From a bacterium D16-51 (GTDB lineage: Bacteria > Bacillota > Clostridia > Lachnospirales > Lachnospiraceae): DNA of 64,000 nt. The translations under genes were made by a program, and so were the position numbers. The notes under the pieces are model-generated. The model did no database searches. It was given only the letters and a program-made list of their open reading frames with translations, and had not been told where the DNA came from. The first letter of the stretch is position 1, and each line of letters opens with the position of its first letter. This document shows positions 1 through 7,369 of this stretch, one piece after another. Where the stretch lies: contig RAYE01000006.1 in the NCBI GenBank assembly GCA_003612285.1, positions 1-64,000 of the forward strand. The letters are read 5' to 3'.

Positions 1-25
1 AGCCTACCAATTATGTGCTTGTCAT

Positions 26-108
26 TGTATAATAAGTTTGTCATATGGGATCACTTCTTTCGTGTAATTTTATGTGCAAACTTATTATACACCTAAGTAT
101 CCCATATG
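26..108. repeat. Interleaved inverted repeats at the window start
   Basis: Arm A (26-40) is the reverse complement of 77-91 over 15 bp. Arm B (42-51, extending weakly to 56) is the reverse complement of 99-108 over 10 bp. The order is A-B-A'-B', so the two stems cross as in a pseudoknot. The octamer TTATGTGC is also repeated directly at 11-18 and 70-77. No gene covers it. It could be a transposon end, a regulatory RNA ahead of the DUF4303 gene, or a remnant. Confidence 0.5.
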
Positions 109-222
109 GCATTTTTTATTCAAAAACTTGTAAAGTGGTGTTAATTAAAATAATCATGATATTTAATAGCCGAAGTAATATATTGCAATTGTTTAGGAAG
201 AGGGCAGAAAAGGAGCAGACGA

Positions 223-762
223 ATGGATATAAATTTAGAAAAGAAATTAGAAGAAGCAGCAAGAAAGGCAATAAAAAAATTATTGAGTGAGAATAAGGAA
301 CATTTTTATTATTGTTCTTTGATTACTGATGGGGAAGGGCATTGTCCAGTTATTTCTGCATGGTCACAGGAAGCGTTGGAAAGGATATTGGAGGAAGAGG
401 CAGAGCCAGATGAAGATATGGAAACTGTTAGATTAGAATATAAATGGTCGTATGCAGATTCTCCATATTATGCATATGGTGAAGAGTTTTTTGAAGAAAT
501 AAAAGAATTGTTTGATGATGGAATGGAGGATTTGGATGATGAACAGGCAGAGGAAGAAGTCAATCTTAGAATTGAAGCAATGGAGAGAGTGATGGCAGCG
601 CTTGATCAGGAGGGGCTTTTTGGCATAGGGGACGATAGGATGAAAATTGTAATTAATGCCGAGATTATGCCGCCTGATTATGGAAATACAGAACGGGCAA
701 TTAGGCTTAATCCTAAAGAGGCATTAAAAGAATGGCTGGAAGAAATAGCAGAATTTGAATAG
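223..762 (+). CDS. DUF4303 family protein, probable immunity protein
   Basis: This 179-aa acidic soluble protein has the DUF4303 pattern: an N-terminal helix, then FYYCSLITDGEG and PVISAWSQEAL (about residues 27-50), then KWSYADSPYYAYGEEFF (about 73-89). DUF4303 proteins are common in polymorphic-toxin immunity clusters; a role as cytoplasmic antitoxin is inferred from that and from the DUF6572 and Imm70 genes nearby. There is no signal peptide or membrane segment. The ATG at 223 follows AAAAGGAG at good spacing. No cognate toxin is adjacent, so it may be an orphan immunity gene. Confidence 0.75.
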   Translation: MDINLEKKLEEAARKAIKKLLSENKEHFYYCSLITDGEGHCPVISAWSQEALERILEEEAEPDEDMETVRLEYKWSYADSPYYAYGEEFFEEIKELFDDGMEDLDDEQAEEEVNLRIEAMERVMAALDQEGLFGIGDDRMKIVINAEIMPPDYGNTERAIRLNPKEALKEWLEEIAEFE

Positions 763-921
763 TAGCAATGTAGAGGTATGTTTTAAAGCTTAAAGGGAGA
801 GTAGTTCAAGAAGAATAGAATTGCAAACTAAGGAAACTGTTGAAATGATGAATAACTGTGTGGTATGATTGTCCATGCAGAATGGATTTTTTAAAGCGGT
901 TTTGTAATGAAGGGGAAAAAG

Positions 922-1239
922 ATGATATATGATGTTAATACCTTGGATATAGTAGGGGAACGGAAAGATGGAGGCCTGGAATTATATATTATTTCATCAG
1001 GAGAAATGGATGACAGTCCTGAAAGTCAGTCGCTTTTATTGGATAAAGTCGAAAATTATTTGGGATATGTTAGTAGCAGCCAATTTAAGGAGGATTTTCC
1101 AAATGTAGCAAAAGACAGTATATGGATTATTTTGAAATTTGAAGAAGAGCCGCCGCAATTAATTTTGGAGTTATGTGAAAAAATTGTGCCTTGGGCAGAA
1201 GATAATGGCGTTAAATTTATTACGCGTATTGGGAAGTAG
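922..1239 (+). CDS. Small DUF6572-like protein
   Basis: This 105-aa protein shares its layout with the DUF6572 protein encoded at 1496: a short N-terminal strand with ...DIVG, a strand of the type LELYIIS, then LLLDKVENYLGYVSSSQF, and a C-terminal helix-strand. That supports a divergent member of the same family. The start is placed at 922 because AAGGGG lies seven bases upstream; an in-frame ATG at 907 overlaps that site. It sits among small probable immunity genes and has no export signal. The immunity role is inferred from context only. Confidence 0.6.
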   Translation: MIYDVNTLDIVGERKDGGLELYIISSGEMDDSPESQSLLLDKVENYLGYVSSSQFKEDFPNVAKDSIWIILKFEEEPPQLILELCEKIVPWAEDNGVKFITRIGK

Positions 1240-1495
1240 ATAGAAATATTGGAAGTTGGCTTATATAGGGAGGTTTTTGACTCCCATAAAGGAATAAATC
1301 AGGCGGACATGTTTTTAGAGGAATTGAAACTTTCTTTGTATCCGGCGGTTATTTGGGATTGAAAAGAGGACTTTGATATGGCGAATAAAAGATTAACGGA
1401 AGCAATAGTTAGAGATCATTTTAAAATGATTCGTTATTTTTTTCAATGCGGCTTGCAGCAGAGTTGTTGATTTATAGTGCCTAATAGGAGGAAAA
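1240..1495 (+). other. Gap with short gene remnants
   Basis: No intact gene is present. Two short open stretches look like relics: one ending ...LSLYPAVIWD then a stop at about 1360, and one opening MANKRLTEAIVRDHF at 1378 and stopping at about 1470. Both are flanked by immunity-type genes, which suggests rearrangement debris. Their original families could not be assigned. Confidence 0.35.
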
Positions 1496-1819
1496 ATGTC
1501 AGTTGTAGATAAGGATAGAGTAGATGGCATAGCTTTAACAGAAGATAAAGTAATAAAACTGTTAATTACAGACCATTTAGGTTGGGAAAAAGAATATGAA
1601 CATCTGCTGGTTCTTCAGGAAAAGATAAATTCATATCTTGCATTTTGTGAAAGCGGCCAGTATAAAGAAATATATCCGGGATGCGAAGTAAAAAATGCTA
1701 TTTTTGAAATTCATTTTTTGCATGAGCCAACGCAGAATGCCTATAAGTTTTTAGGACAATTGCCTGCCAAAGCAGGGGAACTTACTGTAGCAGTAGAATG
1801 TGCAGTTTCAGAAAACTGA
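1496..1819 (+). CDS. DUF6572 domain protein
   Basis: This 107-aa protein has the signature order of DUF6572: VDGIAL near residue 10, LLITDHLGWEKEYEHL (about 21-36), LQEKINSYLAFCESGQYKEI (about 39-58) and a C-terminal HFLHEP strand. DUF6572 is a small cytoplasmic family often found in toxin-immunity and contact-dependent inhibition loci; its biochemical role is not established. The start at 1496 follows AGGAGG by five bases. A broken duplicate of residues 21-58 lies at 4139-4246, just before the HINT toxin gene, which ties this gene to that toxin locus. Confidence 0.8.
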   Translation: MSVVDKDRVDGIALTEDKVIKLLITDHLGWEKEYEHLLVLQEKINSYLAFCESGQYKEIYPGCEVKNAIFEIHFLHEPTQNAYKFLGQLPAKAGELTVAVECAVSEN

Positions 1820-1833
1820 AAAAAGAGGTAAGA

Positions 1834-2160
1834 ATGAGGGAGCATTTGAATTTTTATATACAGGCAAATAATCCAAGGGTTTTGAAGGAACATAATATAG
1901 AAGATAAAAATATATCAGATGCAATGGAAACAATATTTCCGCTGTATACGGAGAGTGCAGTTATGAACTGGAACCATATTTGCATACCCTTATCGTATAA
2001 ATATGATATTAGTTATATGATGGATGATACTCTTAACTTGCTTGAGGATTTAATTCAGGTAAAAGAAGGGAAGAGGACAATATGCTGGCTTCCAGATACT
2101 TTTCGCAGTGATTGGAACGTAGTTTGGGGAAGCGGCCGGCTAGAGATAATTTCCCATTAG
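1834..2160 (+). CDS. Hypothetical small protein in immunity cluster
   Basis: This 108-aa protein could not be assigned to a family. It is soluble, without a signal peptide, with aromatic-rich stretches such as NWNHICIPLSYKYDISYMMDD and a C-terminal CWLPDTFRSDWNVVWGSGRL. The start at 1834 follows AGAGG by about five bases; an earlier in-frame ATG at 1798 would overlap the end of the DUF6572 gene. Size and position suggest another immunity-type protein, which is an inference from neighbours only. Confidence 0.5.
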   Translation: MREHLNFYIQANNPRVLKEHNIEDKNISDAMETIFPLYTESAVMNWNHICIPLSYKYDISYMMDDTLNLLEDLIQVKEGKRTICWLPDTFRSDWNVVWGSGRLEIISH

Positions 2161-2187
2161 GAATCTGTAACTGGTAATATAGAGGAA

Positions 2188-2379
2188 TTGTTAAATGCAA
2201 ATAACAGGGTTTCTTTAAAAATAGCAGAATTTATGTCAAAATGGAAACAAATATTATATGTTGTCCTGCAAGGTTTAAAGAAAAATGGTTATGTGGAAAA
2301 TGGGATTGTTAATTTAAAGAGATTAAAAGAGCAGTATAGTAAAATACCTGGTAATGGAATTTTGTATAATGGGTATTAG
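2188..2379 (+). pseudogene. Short open stretch, possible gene remnant
   Basis: A 63-codon frame opening with TTG follows the previous gene by 27 bases. It contains VSLKIAEFMSKWKQILYVV and a basic C-terminus (KRLKEQYSKI). No family is recognised, and the start lacks a clear ribosome site, though GAGGAA lies just upstream. It may be the tail of a decayed immunity gene. Confidence 0.25.
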
Positions 2380-2642
2380 GGGGACTGCAAATTTCTTCAT
2401 ATTCAACACATTCCTTTTGTTTTTTGTATGGATCAAGTATACTGTCCTTCATGTTAATTCCAAAAGCGTTTGTATGCTAATTGTATGTTAATCTTTCTTG
2501 ATTTCCAACAGGATAGTATCATTACGTGTTATAATGCAATTTATCAGGACTGTTTTTTCGTTCTGATAAAAGGAGGATACGAAAAAGTCTGGGGACTGGA
2601 GGCGATGGGTGATAGAGGTGCCGTTTCAAAGTGTTGTCAATT
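2380..2642. other. Intergenic stretch without recognised gene
   Basis: Between the remnant and the first MITE-like element there is no convincing coding frame. The 63-codon frame at 2470-2661 has no ribosome site and runs into the repeat element, so it is treated as noise. Confidence 0.4.
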
Positions 2643-2796
2643 AGGAACTGTATGGAAATAACTTTTACGCCTTGACTTGCCTATTTCTCCGGCTGCACAG
2701 GTCAAAAAACGCAGCCCGCTGTGCCTGCGTTTTTTGACCTGCACATCCGAAGAAATATCCTACGCAATCTGTAAGAGTTATTTTCTTACAGTTCCT
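2643..2796. mobile_element. MITE-like hairpin element, copy 1
   Basis: This 154-bp element begins AGGAACTGTATGGAAATAAC and ends with its near reverse complement, giving terminal inverted repeats of about 26 bp. The interior folds back as well, around a GCAGGCGTTTTTTGACC-type stem. A second copy lies at 20505-20664 with the same ends and internal differences. It encodes nothing and has no transposase nearby, so it is a non-autonomous foldback element or a mobile structured repeat. Confidence 0.75.
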
Positions 2797-2816
2797 TACA
2801 GAAAGGAAGATACTTT

Positions 2817-3683
2817 ATGTGGATTTTATTTGCGTTTGGGTCTGCTTTTTTTGCAGGAATTACAGCAATTTTAGCAAAATGCGGAATCAGGAAAACGGAT
2901 TCCAATGTGGCTGCGGCAATCCGTACCGTGGTAGTTCTTTTGTTTTCTTGGCTTATGGTCTTTCTTGCCGGTTCACAGGCACAGATTTCGGCGATTGACA
3001 GGCGGACATGGCTGTTTCTCGTTCTTTCCGGGTTGGCTACGGGTGCATCCTGGCTTTGTTATTTTAGGGCATTGCAGCTTGGTGATATCAATAAAGTAGT
3101 TCCTATTGACAAGTCCAGTGTAATCCTTACCATTCTATTTGCTTTTCTTTTTTTGGGCGAAAAGGTTAGCCTGGCAAAGACTGCTGGCATTGTCCTGCTT
3201 GCCATGGGCACATTTTTGATGATTGAAAAGAAAAATGGGGATATGGGAAAACAGGCAGAGGGAAGCAGCTGGCTGTTTTATGCGGTCGGTTCCGCCGTAT
3301 TTGCCAGCCTGACTTCTATTCTTGGCAAAGTTGGAATCTCCGGTGTGGAATCGAATCTGGGAACAGCAATCCGTACAGTAGTAGTGCTGTGTATGGCATG
3401 GCTGATGGTTTTTGTAACGGGAAAGAAGAGTGCGGTAAAGGAGATTTCAAAGAGGGAATTAGGTTTTATCTGTTTGTCAGGAGTTGCAACGGGAGCATCC
3501 TGGCTCTGCTATTACAGAGCGTTGCAGGGTGGGTTGGCAAGCGTGGTTGTCCCGGTTGATAAGCTTAGTATTGTGGTAACAGTGGCCTTTTCTTATTTTG
3601 TATTGAAAGAACGTCTGTCAAAAAAAGCCGTCATGGGGCTGTTTTTTATTGTTGCGGGAACTTTTATCATGCTGATTCCATAA
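2817..3683 (+). CDS. EamA/DMT family transporter
   Basis: A 288-aa, very hydrophobic protein with about ten membrane helices. It consists of two homologous EamA halves: residues 1-140 and 152-288 repeat the same pattern, for example AAIRTVVVLLFSWLMVF and TAIRTVVVLCMAWLMVF, and GATGASWLCYFRAL-type motifs in each. This duplication is the hallmark of the drug/metabolite transporter superfamily. The substrate cannot be told from sequence. AAAGGAAG precedes the ATG. The gene sits directly after the MITE-like element and before a hairpin terminator, so it is probably monocistronic. Confidence 0.9.
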   Translation: MWILFAFGSAFFAGITAILAKCGIRKTDSNVAAAIRTVVVLLFSWLMVFLAGSQAQISAIDRRTWLFLVLSGLATGASWLCYFRALQLGDINKVVPIDKSSVILTILFAFLFLGEKVSLAKTAGIVLLAMGTFLMIEKKNGDMGKQAEGSSWLFYAVGSAVFASLTSILGKVGISGVESNLGTAIRTVVVLCMAWLMVFVTGKKSAVKEISKRELGFICLSGVATGASWLCYYRALQGGLASVVVPVDKLSIVVTVAFSYFVLKERLSKKAVMGLFFIVAGTFIMLIP

Positions 3684-3701
3684 AATAGCATTTTATATGT
3701 T

Positions 3702-3742
3702 TAACCGTATGTTTTCATGGACTTGTCCGTGGACATACGGTT
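3702..3742 (+). terminator. Hairpin after the EamA transporter gene
   Basis: AACCGTATGT pairs with ACATACGGTT, and the inner GGAC pairs with GTCC. The tail is T-rich rather than a pure T run. It directly precedes a copy of the GATAGGAAATT post-terminator motif. Confidence 0.55.
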
Positions 3743-3773
3743 GTTTGTGTTATAGGAAATTGCGCTTTTTTAT
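3742..3773 (+). repeat. Post-terminator motif, short copy
   Basis: ATAGGAAATTGCGC occurs here directly after a hairpin, followed by TTTTTTAT without the usual downstream hairpins. It is one of seven copies in the window (others at about 4040, 18317, 50255, 54578, 58908 and 62344). Confidence 0.55.
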
Positions 3774-3820
3774 ATTCTGTTTAACTTTAGAAAAAGAACT
3801 GTTTAACATATTCCATTACG

Positions 3821-3991
3821 ATAGGTCTATCAAGAAAACAGGCGGCATCAATTTTTAATAATATGATGGCTGGCGATATTCATTTAGTAGCGGAGATATT
3901 ACAAAATATACCTTCCGATAAACGATCTGCTATCATTGCAAATATGGATCCGCTGTCTGCAGCGCAAATAACGGCAGTTATGGAAAAATAA
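3821..3991 (+). pseudogene. 3' fragment of a MotE/MgtE-N-like protein
   Basis: A 56-residue open stretch without a start codon encodes SRKQAASIFNNMM, then LVAEILQNIPSDKRSAIIAN and MDPLSAAQITAVMEK, then a stop. This is the helical repeat typical of the MgtE N-terminal domain and of flagellar MotE/FliG-like proteins. The 5' part is missing, so it is read as a truncated relic. No other flagellar gene is nearby. Confidence 0.5.
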
Positions 3992-4039
3992 ATAAAGATA
4001 TGGTATACTGTTTATGTTGCCTGGGATTTTGATACCCTG

Positions 4040-4140
4040 TTTTTTATCTAATAGGAAATTGCGCTGTAACGTAGTGGTTATCGACAAGAATTGCTTTGCA
4101 ATTCTTGCTAGCGCACCAGCGCCGGCGGTGCGCTTTTTTA
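4040..4140 (+). repeat. Structured intergenic repeat with terminator, copy A
   Basis: After a T-rich tract comes ATAGGAAATTGCGCTGTAAC, then GTAGTGGTTATCGA. A perfect 10-bp hairpin follows (4085-4094 with 4098-4107), then a terminator hairpin (GCGCACC 4111-4117 with GGTGCGC 4127-4133) and a T run. A near-identical copy at 50255-50356 keeps the pairing but changes bases in the terminator stem (GGGCACC/GGTGCCC) and in the first loop, so the fold is conserved at RNA level. Confidence 0.7.
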
Positions 4141-4246
4141 TTATAGATCATTTAGGCTGGGAAGAATATGGGCATCTGCTGGTTCTTTAGGAAAAAATGA
4201 ATGCATATTTTACATTTTGTGAAAGCGGCCAGTATAAAGAAATATA
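4139..4246 (+). pseudogene. Broken partial copy of the DUF6572 gene
   Basis: The stretch reads as IDHLGWEEYGHLLVL, a stop, then EKMNAYFTFCESGQYKEI and a stop. It matches residues 21-58 of the DUF6572 protein encoded at 1496, with substitutions, a small deletion and an in-frame TAG. Both ends are lost. It is a decayed duplicate abutting the T tract of the repeat just upstream, and it marks recombination at this toxin-immunity locus. Confidence 0.8.
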
Positions 4247-4281
4247 ACTGTTACATTAGCCTGTGGGAAGGGGAAGAAAAT

Positions 4282-5496
4282 ATGGAAGATACTGGATATA
4301 TGGAAAAAACAACTTCTTTTATAGAAGAAAATTCTACAATTATTCATATTGTATTAGATGTGGTAGGGCTTATTCCACGTGTTGGCGTTGTGGCAGATGT
4401 TATTAATGCTGCATTTTATGCAGTAGAAGGAGGCTGGGAAGGTGTTGTGCTTAGTTTGATATCGTCTATTCCAGGTGTTGGGGATGTGATTGGGTCAATC
4501 ATTTTGTCAAGAAAAATGTGTATGGCAATAAAGGGGATAGACTTTGGGTTAAAAGCACTGCCACAGGTAAAAAAAGCCAGGGCATATGTACGTTTAATGA
4601 GGGGCAAGGCAAAGACTGGGGCAAGGGCAATAAAGGATAAGTATTACTATAGTGTCAAAAGATGGTTTAAAAGAATGGGGAGGCTGTGTAAGTCATGTTT
4701 TACAGGCGATACGTTGATATATGCCAGCCAGGGATATTGTTTGATTGAAGAAATATGCAGAGGAGATAATGTTTATACTAAAAAGGAAGGGACACAAGAA
4801 ACTGCTTTGAGGGAAGTAGAAGAAGTATTCTGCACAGAGGCGCATACGATTTACCATATTTGGCTGGACGGAAGGGAGGAAATTAAGACAACAGCATATC
4901 ATCCGATTTATATTGTAGCACAGGGATGGGTTTCGGTAATTAATTTGAAGGAAGGCGATATTGCAGAGACAATAGATGGGACAGCACAGATTACAAAAAT
5001 CGTGAAAGAAAGGCATGAAGAACCTGTTACAGTATATGATTTGCAGGTGAAGGACTGGGAGTCTTATTTTGTTGGGGAGACTAAGCTTTATGTACATAAT
5101 TGTGGAAGGAGGCCAACGAAAAGACCGTCTTGGAGGCAGACAGAATTGGATGCCGCCAGTGATTATGAAGAGTATGATGCGCAGAAGTCTTTTAAAAATG
5201 GGAAAGAAGTCCCTTATGGTACGAGGGGGAGCGTAAGGCCGGATTTTTACAAAAAAGGCCACAGTATGGATACAAAAAATTATAGGCTGGATAAAGCATC
5301 TGGAAGAAGGAGGCTGGTTAGAAATGTTGTAGGGCAATACAGGCAAAGGGTAAATCATTTACCAGCAGGTACGAAACAGACTGTCCTGGCAGATATAAGA
5401 GGGCAGAATATACCAAGAAGGGATTTGAGGAATCTGGAACGGGAAATCAGAAAGAGAACAGGCGGGGGAGTAAGAGTTAGGTATAGGCGGAGATAA
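4282..5496 (+). CDS. HINT-domain polymorphic toxin with nuclease-like C-terminus
   Basis: This 404-aa protein has three parts. Residues 1-138 are a glycine-rich hydrophobic pretoxin segment (VVGLIPRVGVVADVINAAFY, SSIPGVGDVIGS) and a basic linker. Residues 139-274 form a HINT autoprocessing domain opening CFTGDTLI and ending YVHNC. Residues 275-404 are a basic toxin domain with RPDFY, MDTKNY and DIRGQ; D321, D330 and K332 fit a PD-(D/E)xK restriction-type nuclease site. HINT domains release C-terminal toxins in polymorphic toxin systems. There is no N-terminal WXG/LXG or signal-peptide trafficking domain, so it may be a displaced toxin cassette. The start at 4282 follows GGGGAAG; the frame also extends upstream into the broken DUF6572 copy. 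Imm70 follows. Confidence 0.82.
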   Translation: MEDTGYMEKTTSFIEENSTIIHIVLDVVGLIPRVGVVADVINAAFYAVEGGWEGVVLSLISSIPGVGDVIGSIILSRKMCMAIKGIDFGLKALPQVKKARAYVRLMRGKAKTGARAIKDKYYYSVKRWFKRMGRLCKSCFTGDTLIYASQGYCLIEEICRGDNVYTKKEGTQETALREVEEVFCTEAHTIYHIWLDGREEIKTTAYHPIYIVAQGWVSVINLKEGDIAETIDGTAQITKIVKERHEEPVTVYDLQVKDWESYFVGETKLYVHNCGRRPTKRPSWRQTELDAASDYEEYDAQKSFKNGKEVPYGTRGSVRPDFYKKGHSMDTKNYRLDKASGRRRLVRNVVGQYRQRVNHLPAGTKQTVLADIRGQNIPRRDLRNLEREIRKRTGGGVRVRYRRR

Positions 5497-5548
5497 GGCA
5501 TACAGGGACTATTTGAGTATTTTATATTGGATTTGGAAAGGACAGGAT

Positions 5549-5965
5549 ATGGCAGTTGGGTTTAGTGTAGAGGTTGATTGGTTTCAGATAGGGAATGGAG
5601 ATTTTTTATATTCCTTTTTTTCAACGGTTGCTTACCATTTGGAAAATGAAAATTGGGGAAGCAGGTTTCCTTTTGTAATGAATGAGTTATATCAGGGGAG
5701 ATTAGAAGCAGAAAATGTTGGCAGGGCTATTAGTGAGGTGGTAAAAATTCGGTCGGAGTTAAAAAATTATCCGCCTGACCAGGTGATTTGGGATATAGAC
5801 AATCTTTCTGCAAAGCCACCCTGGGGGGATAATATCAGTGGGGAAATTACGGATTTGTCAAATTATTTTGTGACAAGCGGAGGGGAGGATTTCTTTTCTG
5901 TCTTTTTAGAAGCATTGGAGGATGCAAAAGAGCTGGGGGTTTCTGTAAAAATTGAGGCTGTATAG
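5549..5965 (+). CDS. Imm70 family immunity protein
   Basis: This 138-aa protein opens MAVGFSVEVDWFQIGNGDFL and continues with WGSRFPFVMNELYQG and ITDLSNYFVTS, a pattern recognised as the Imm70 immunity family. Its predicted job is to bind and neutralise the toxin encoded immediately upstream, which ends 52 bases before this start. ATG 5549 is preferred because AAAGGACAG precedes it; a TTG at 5513 would add 12 residues without a ribosome site. It is cytoplasmic, with no export signal. Confidence 0.82.
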   Translation: MAVGFSVEVDWFQIGNGDFLYSFFSTVAYHLENENWGSRFPFVMNELYQGRLEAENVGRAISEVVKIRSELKNYPPDQVIWDIDNLSAKPPWGDNISGEITDLSNYFVTSGGEDFFSVFLEALEDAKELGVSVKIEAV

Positions 5966-6038
5966 ATGCGTTGAAAGCAAAAAGCTGAGGTGGTCTATTG
6001 ACTTGGGAAGAAGAAAGAAAAAGGCGATATTGGTTTAA

Positions 6039-6218
6039 GAATATTTGTAACTATTCAGCCTTGCGGCTTCATAGTTACACAGCAGTGCTTTCAGCACTGT
6101 TGATGTACACATTTTGCACAAAATGCGTGCAAAATGGCACCATAAAACTCATATTTTTGACAAAAAGCATGTCAAAAATCCTCGCATTTTATGGAAGGCT
6201 GAACTGTTACGAATATTT
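6039..6218. mobile_element. MITE-like multi-hairpin element
   Basis: The ends GAATATTTGTAACTATTCAG and CTGAACTGTTACGAATATT are near-perfect inverted repeats of about 24 bp reaching AGCCTT/AAGGCT inside. The interior holds further hairpins: CAGTGC/GCACTG, TTTTGCAC/GTGCAAAA, TTTTTGAC/GTCAAAAA and CCATAAAA/TTTTATGG. No protein is encoded. It lies at the 5' edge of the nucleotidyltransferase relic and probably disrupted it. Confidence 0.7.
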
Positions 6219-6553
6219 ATCATTCAGATGTTTTAAATATTGACAGGATACATCCATTACAACAGAAGAATGTAATTAATATTGTAGAAAAAGTAAGAGA
6301 CACAGGTGTTATGAAAATTGTTGTGATTGGAAGTTCACTCAATTTACGCTGCAATCCATGGTCAGATCTTGATTAGGTTCTTTATGGGGATCTGGATGGT
6401 TTTCAAAGGGCAGAGGTAGAAATGCATATTCTTTCTGATATTAATGAAAGCATAGATATCTTGTGGATGCAGGACATTAGATGTACAAATAGGATTGTAG
6501 AAGATATAAAAAGGGGCGTGATAGTTTATGAGCAAGCTGTTACGGAGAGCTAA
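6219..6553 (+). pseudogene. Broken MNT-type nucleotidyltransferase gene
   Basis: In one frame the sequence encodes IHPLQQKNVINIVEK, then MKIVVIGSSLNLRCNPWSDLD, a TAG stop at 6374, then the remainder ending IVEDIKRGVIVYEQAVTES. The GSSLN..10 residues..SDLD motif is that of minimal nucleotidyltransferases (MntA-like antitoxins). The start is lost at the MITE boundary and the TAG breaks the frame just after the catalytic aspartates. An overlapping ATG at 6528 opens MSKLLRRAKARFDSAK and stops after 19 codons, perhaps a relic of a partner gene. Confidence 0.7.
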
Positions 6554-6597
6554 GGCTCGGTTTGATTCTGCAAAGATGCAAACGTGAAGGGGAGTTG

Positions 6598-7259
6598 CTA
6601 TTCACGGTCAATAGTATCAAGAATTACAGAAACAAATAATAAATTATTTTTCCTTTGTATTTTGAGTATTATGCAGTATGAGTAAACAAATATCTTCCTA
6701 TTTTCTGCAAAAAAGCGAAAGTTTTCTGTAAATTTCAATCTGACAAAAATTTAGAAAGGCATTGCTTTCCGCAGGACAATTTAGCTTTTTTAGAATTGCT
6801 TTGCTTTTTAAGCTTCCGGCAGATGCGCGCGCACGGACAACTGTCTGAACTGGAACAAACGAATTCCATGGATATTTCGGCTCGGTACGCTTCCGCTGCA
6901 CAGAATGCGTAATGGTACATAGCGGCTGTGATGGATGCCTGGCATCCATCACAGCCACAAGTGCCAACGCATTCTGAAGCCCCGCCCGAAATATCATGGA
7001 ATCGTTGTTTCCAGTGAGTTTTGGCAGTGGGCGCGCTAATCAGGGCCGGAAGCAAAAAGCATTAGCAATTCTTAAGAGCGTAGAATTGCCCGGAAAGCAA
7101 TGCTTTCTATAATTTTTGTCAATTATAAGCTATATAAAACTTTCGCTTTTTTGCAGAAAATGTTAGAAAATATCACTTTCTCATACTGCATAATATTGAA
7201 AATATATAGGAAAATAATTTATTAATTGTTTCTATCTTGATACTATTGACCGTGAATAG
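6598..7259. repeat. Foldback palindrome of about 660 bp
   Basis: The outer ends CTATTCACGGTCAATAGTAT (from 6598) and its exact reverse complement (ending 7259) bound two arms of about 330 bp that match over most of their length with scattered mismatches and small gaps. Shared blocks include TTATGCAGTATGAG, CTGCAAAAAAGCGAAAGTTT, AGCATTGCTTTCCG (one extra base on one side) and GAATGCGT. The centre is a perfect 16-bp palindrome pair at 6924-6956 with a one-base spacer. The 99-106 codon frames inside are shadows of the repeat. It ends 110 bp before ffh. It is either a large foldback transposon or a giant hairpin RNA locus. Confidence 0.85.
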
Positions 7260-7302
7260 TAACGAACAGTAACCGCTTAGATTATTTTGTCAAGAAAAAC
7301 AC

Positions 7303-7331
7303 TTGACAAGTTGCTTTTTTTCCATTATACT
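7303..7331 (+). promoter_or_regulatory. Sigma-A promoter of ffh
   Basis: TTGACA at 7303-7308 and TATACT at 7326-7331 are separated by 17 bp. The promoter lies between the large palindrome and the ffh ribosome site, about 40 bp before the start codon. Confidence 0.85.
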
Positions 7332-7369
7332 ACGGTTTGTGTTTAAGGCATGGCAGTCAGGAGGGATTT

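Noticed and set aside
45..290. 81-codon frame at the window start
   Set aside because: It overlaps the DUF4303 start in another frame and covers the inverted repeats; no family motif.
4693..5358. 221-codon - strand frame
   Set aside because: It is antisense to the HINT toxin, which has clear domain motifs; the antisense frame shows none.
5998..6243. 81-codon frame with hydrophobic and Cys-rich stretches
   Set aside because: It is almost entirely the hairpin element at 6039-6218, read through its inverted repeats.
6698..7055. Two overlapping - strand frames of 99 and 106 codons
   Set aside because: They lie inside the large palindrome and arise from its repeated sequence; no ribosome site or recognisable motif.
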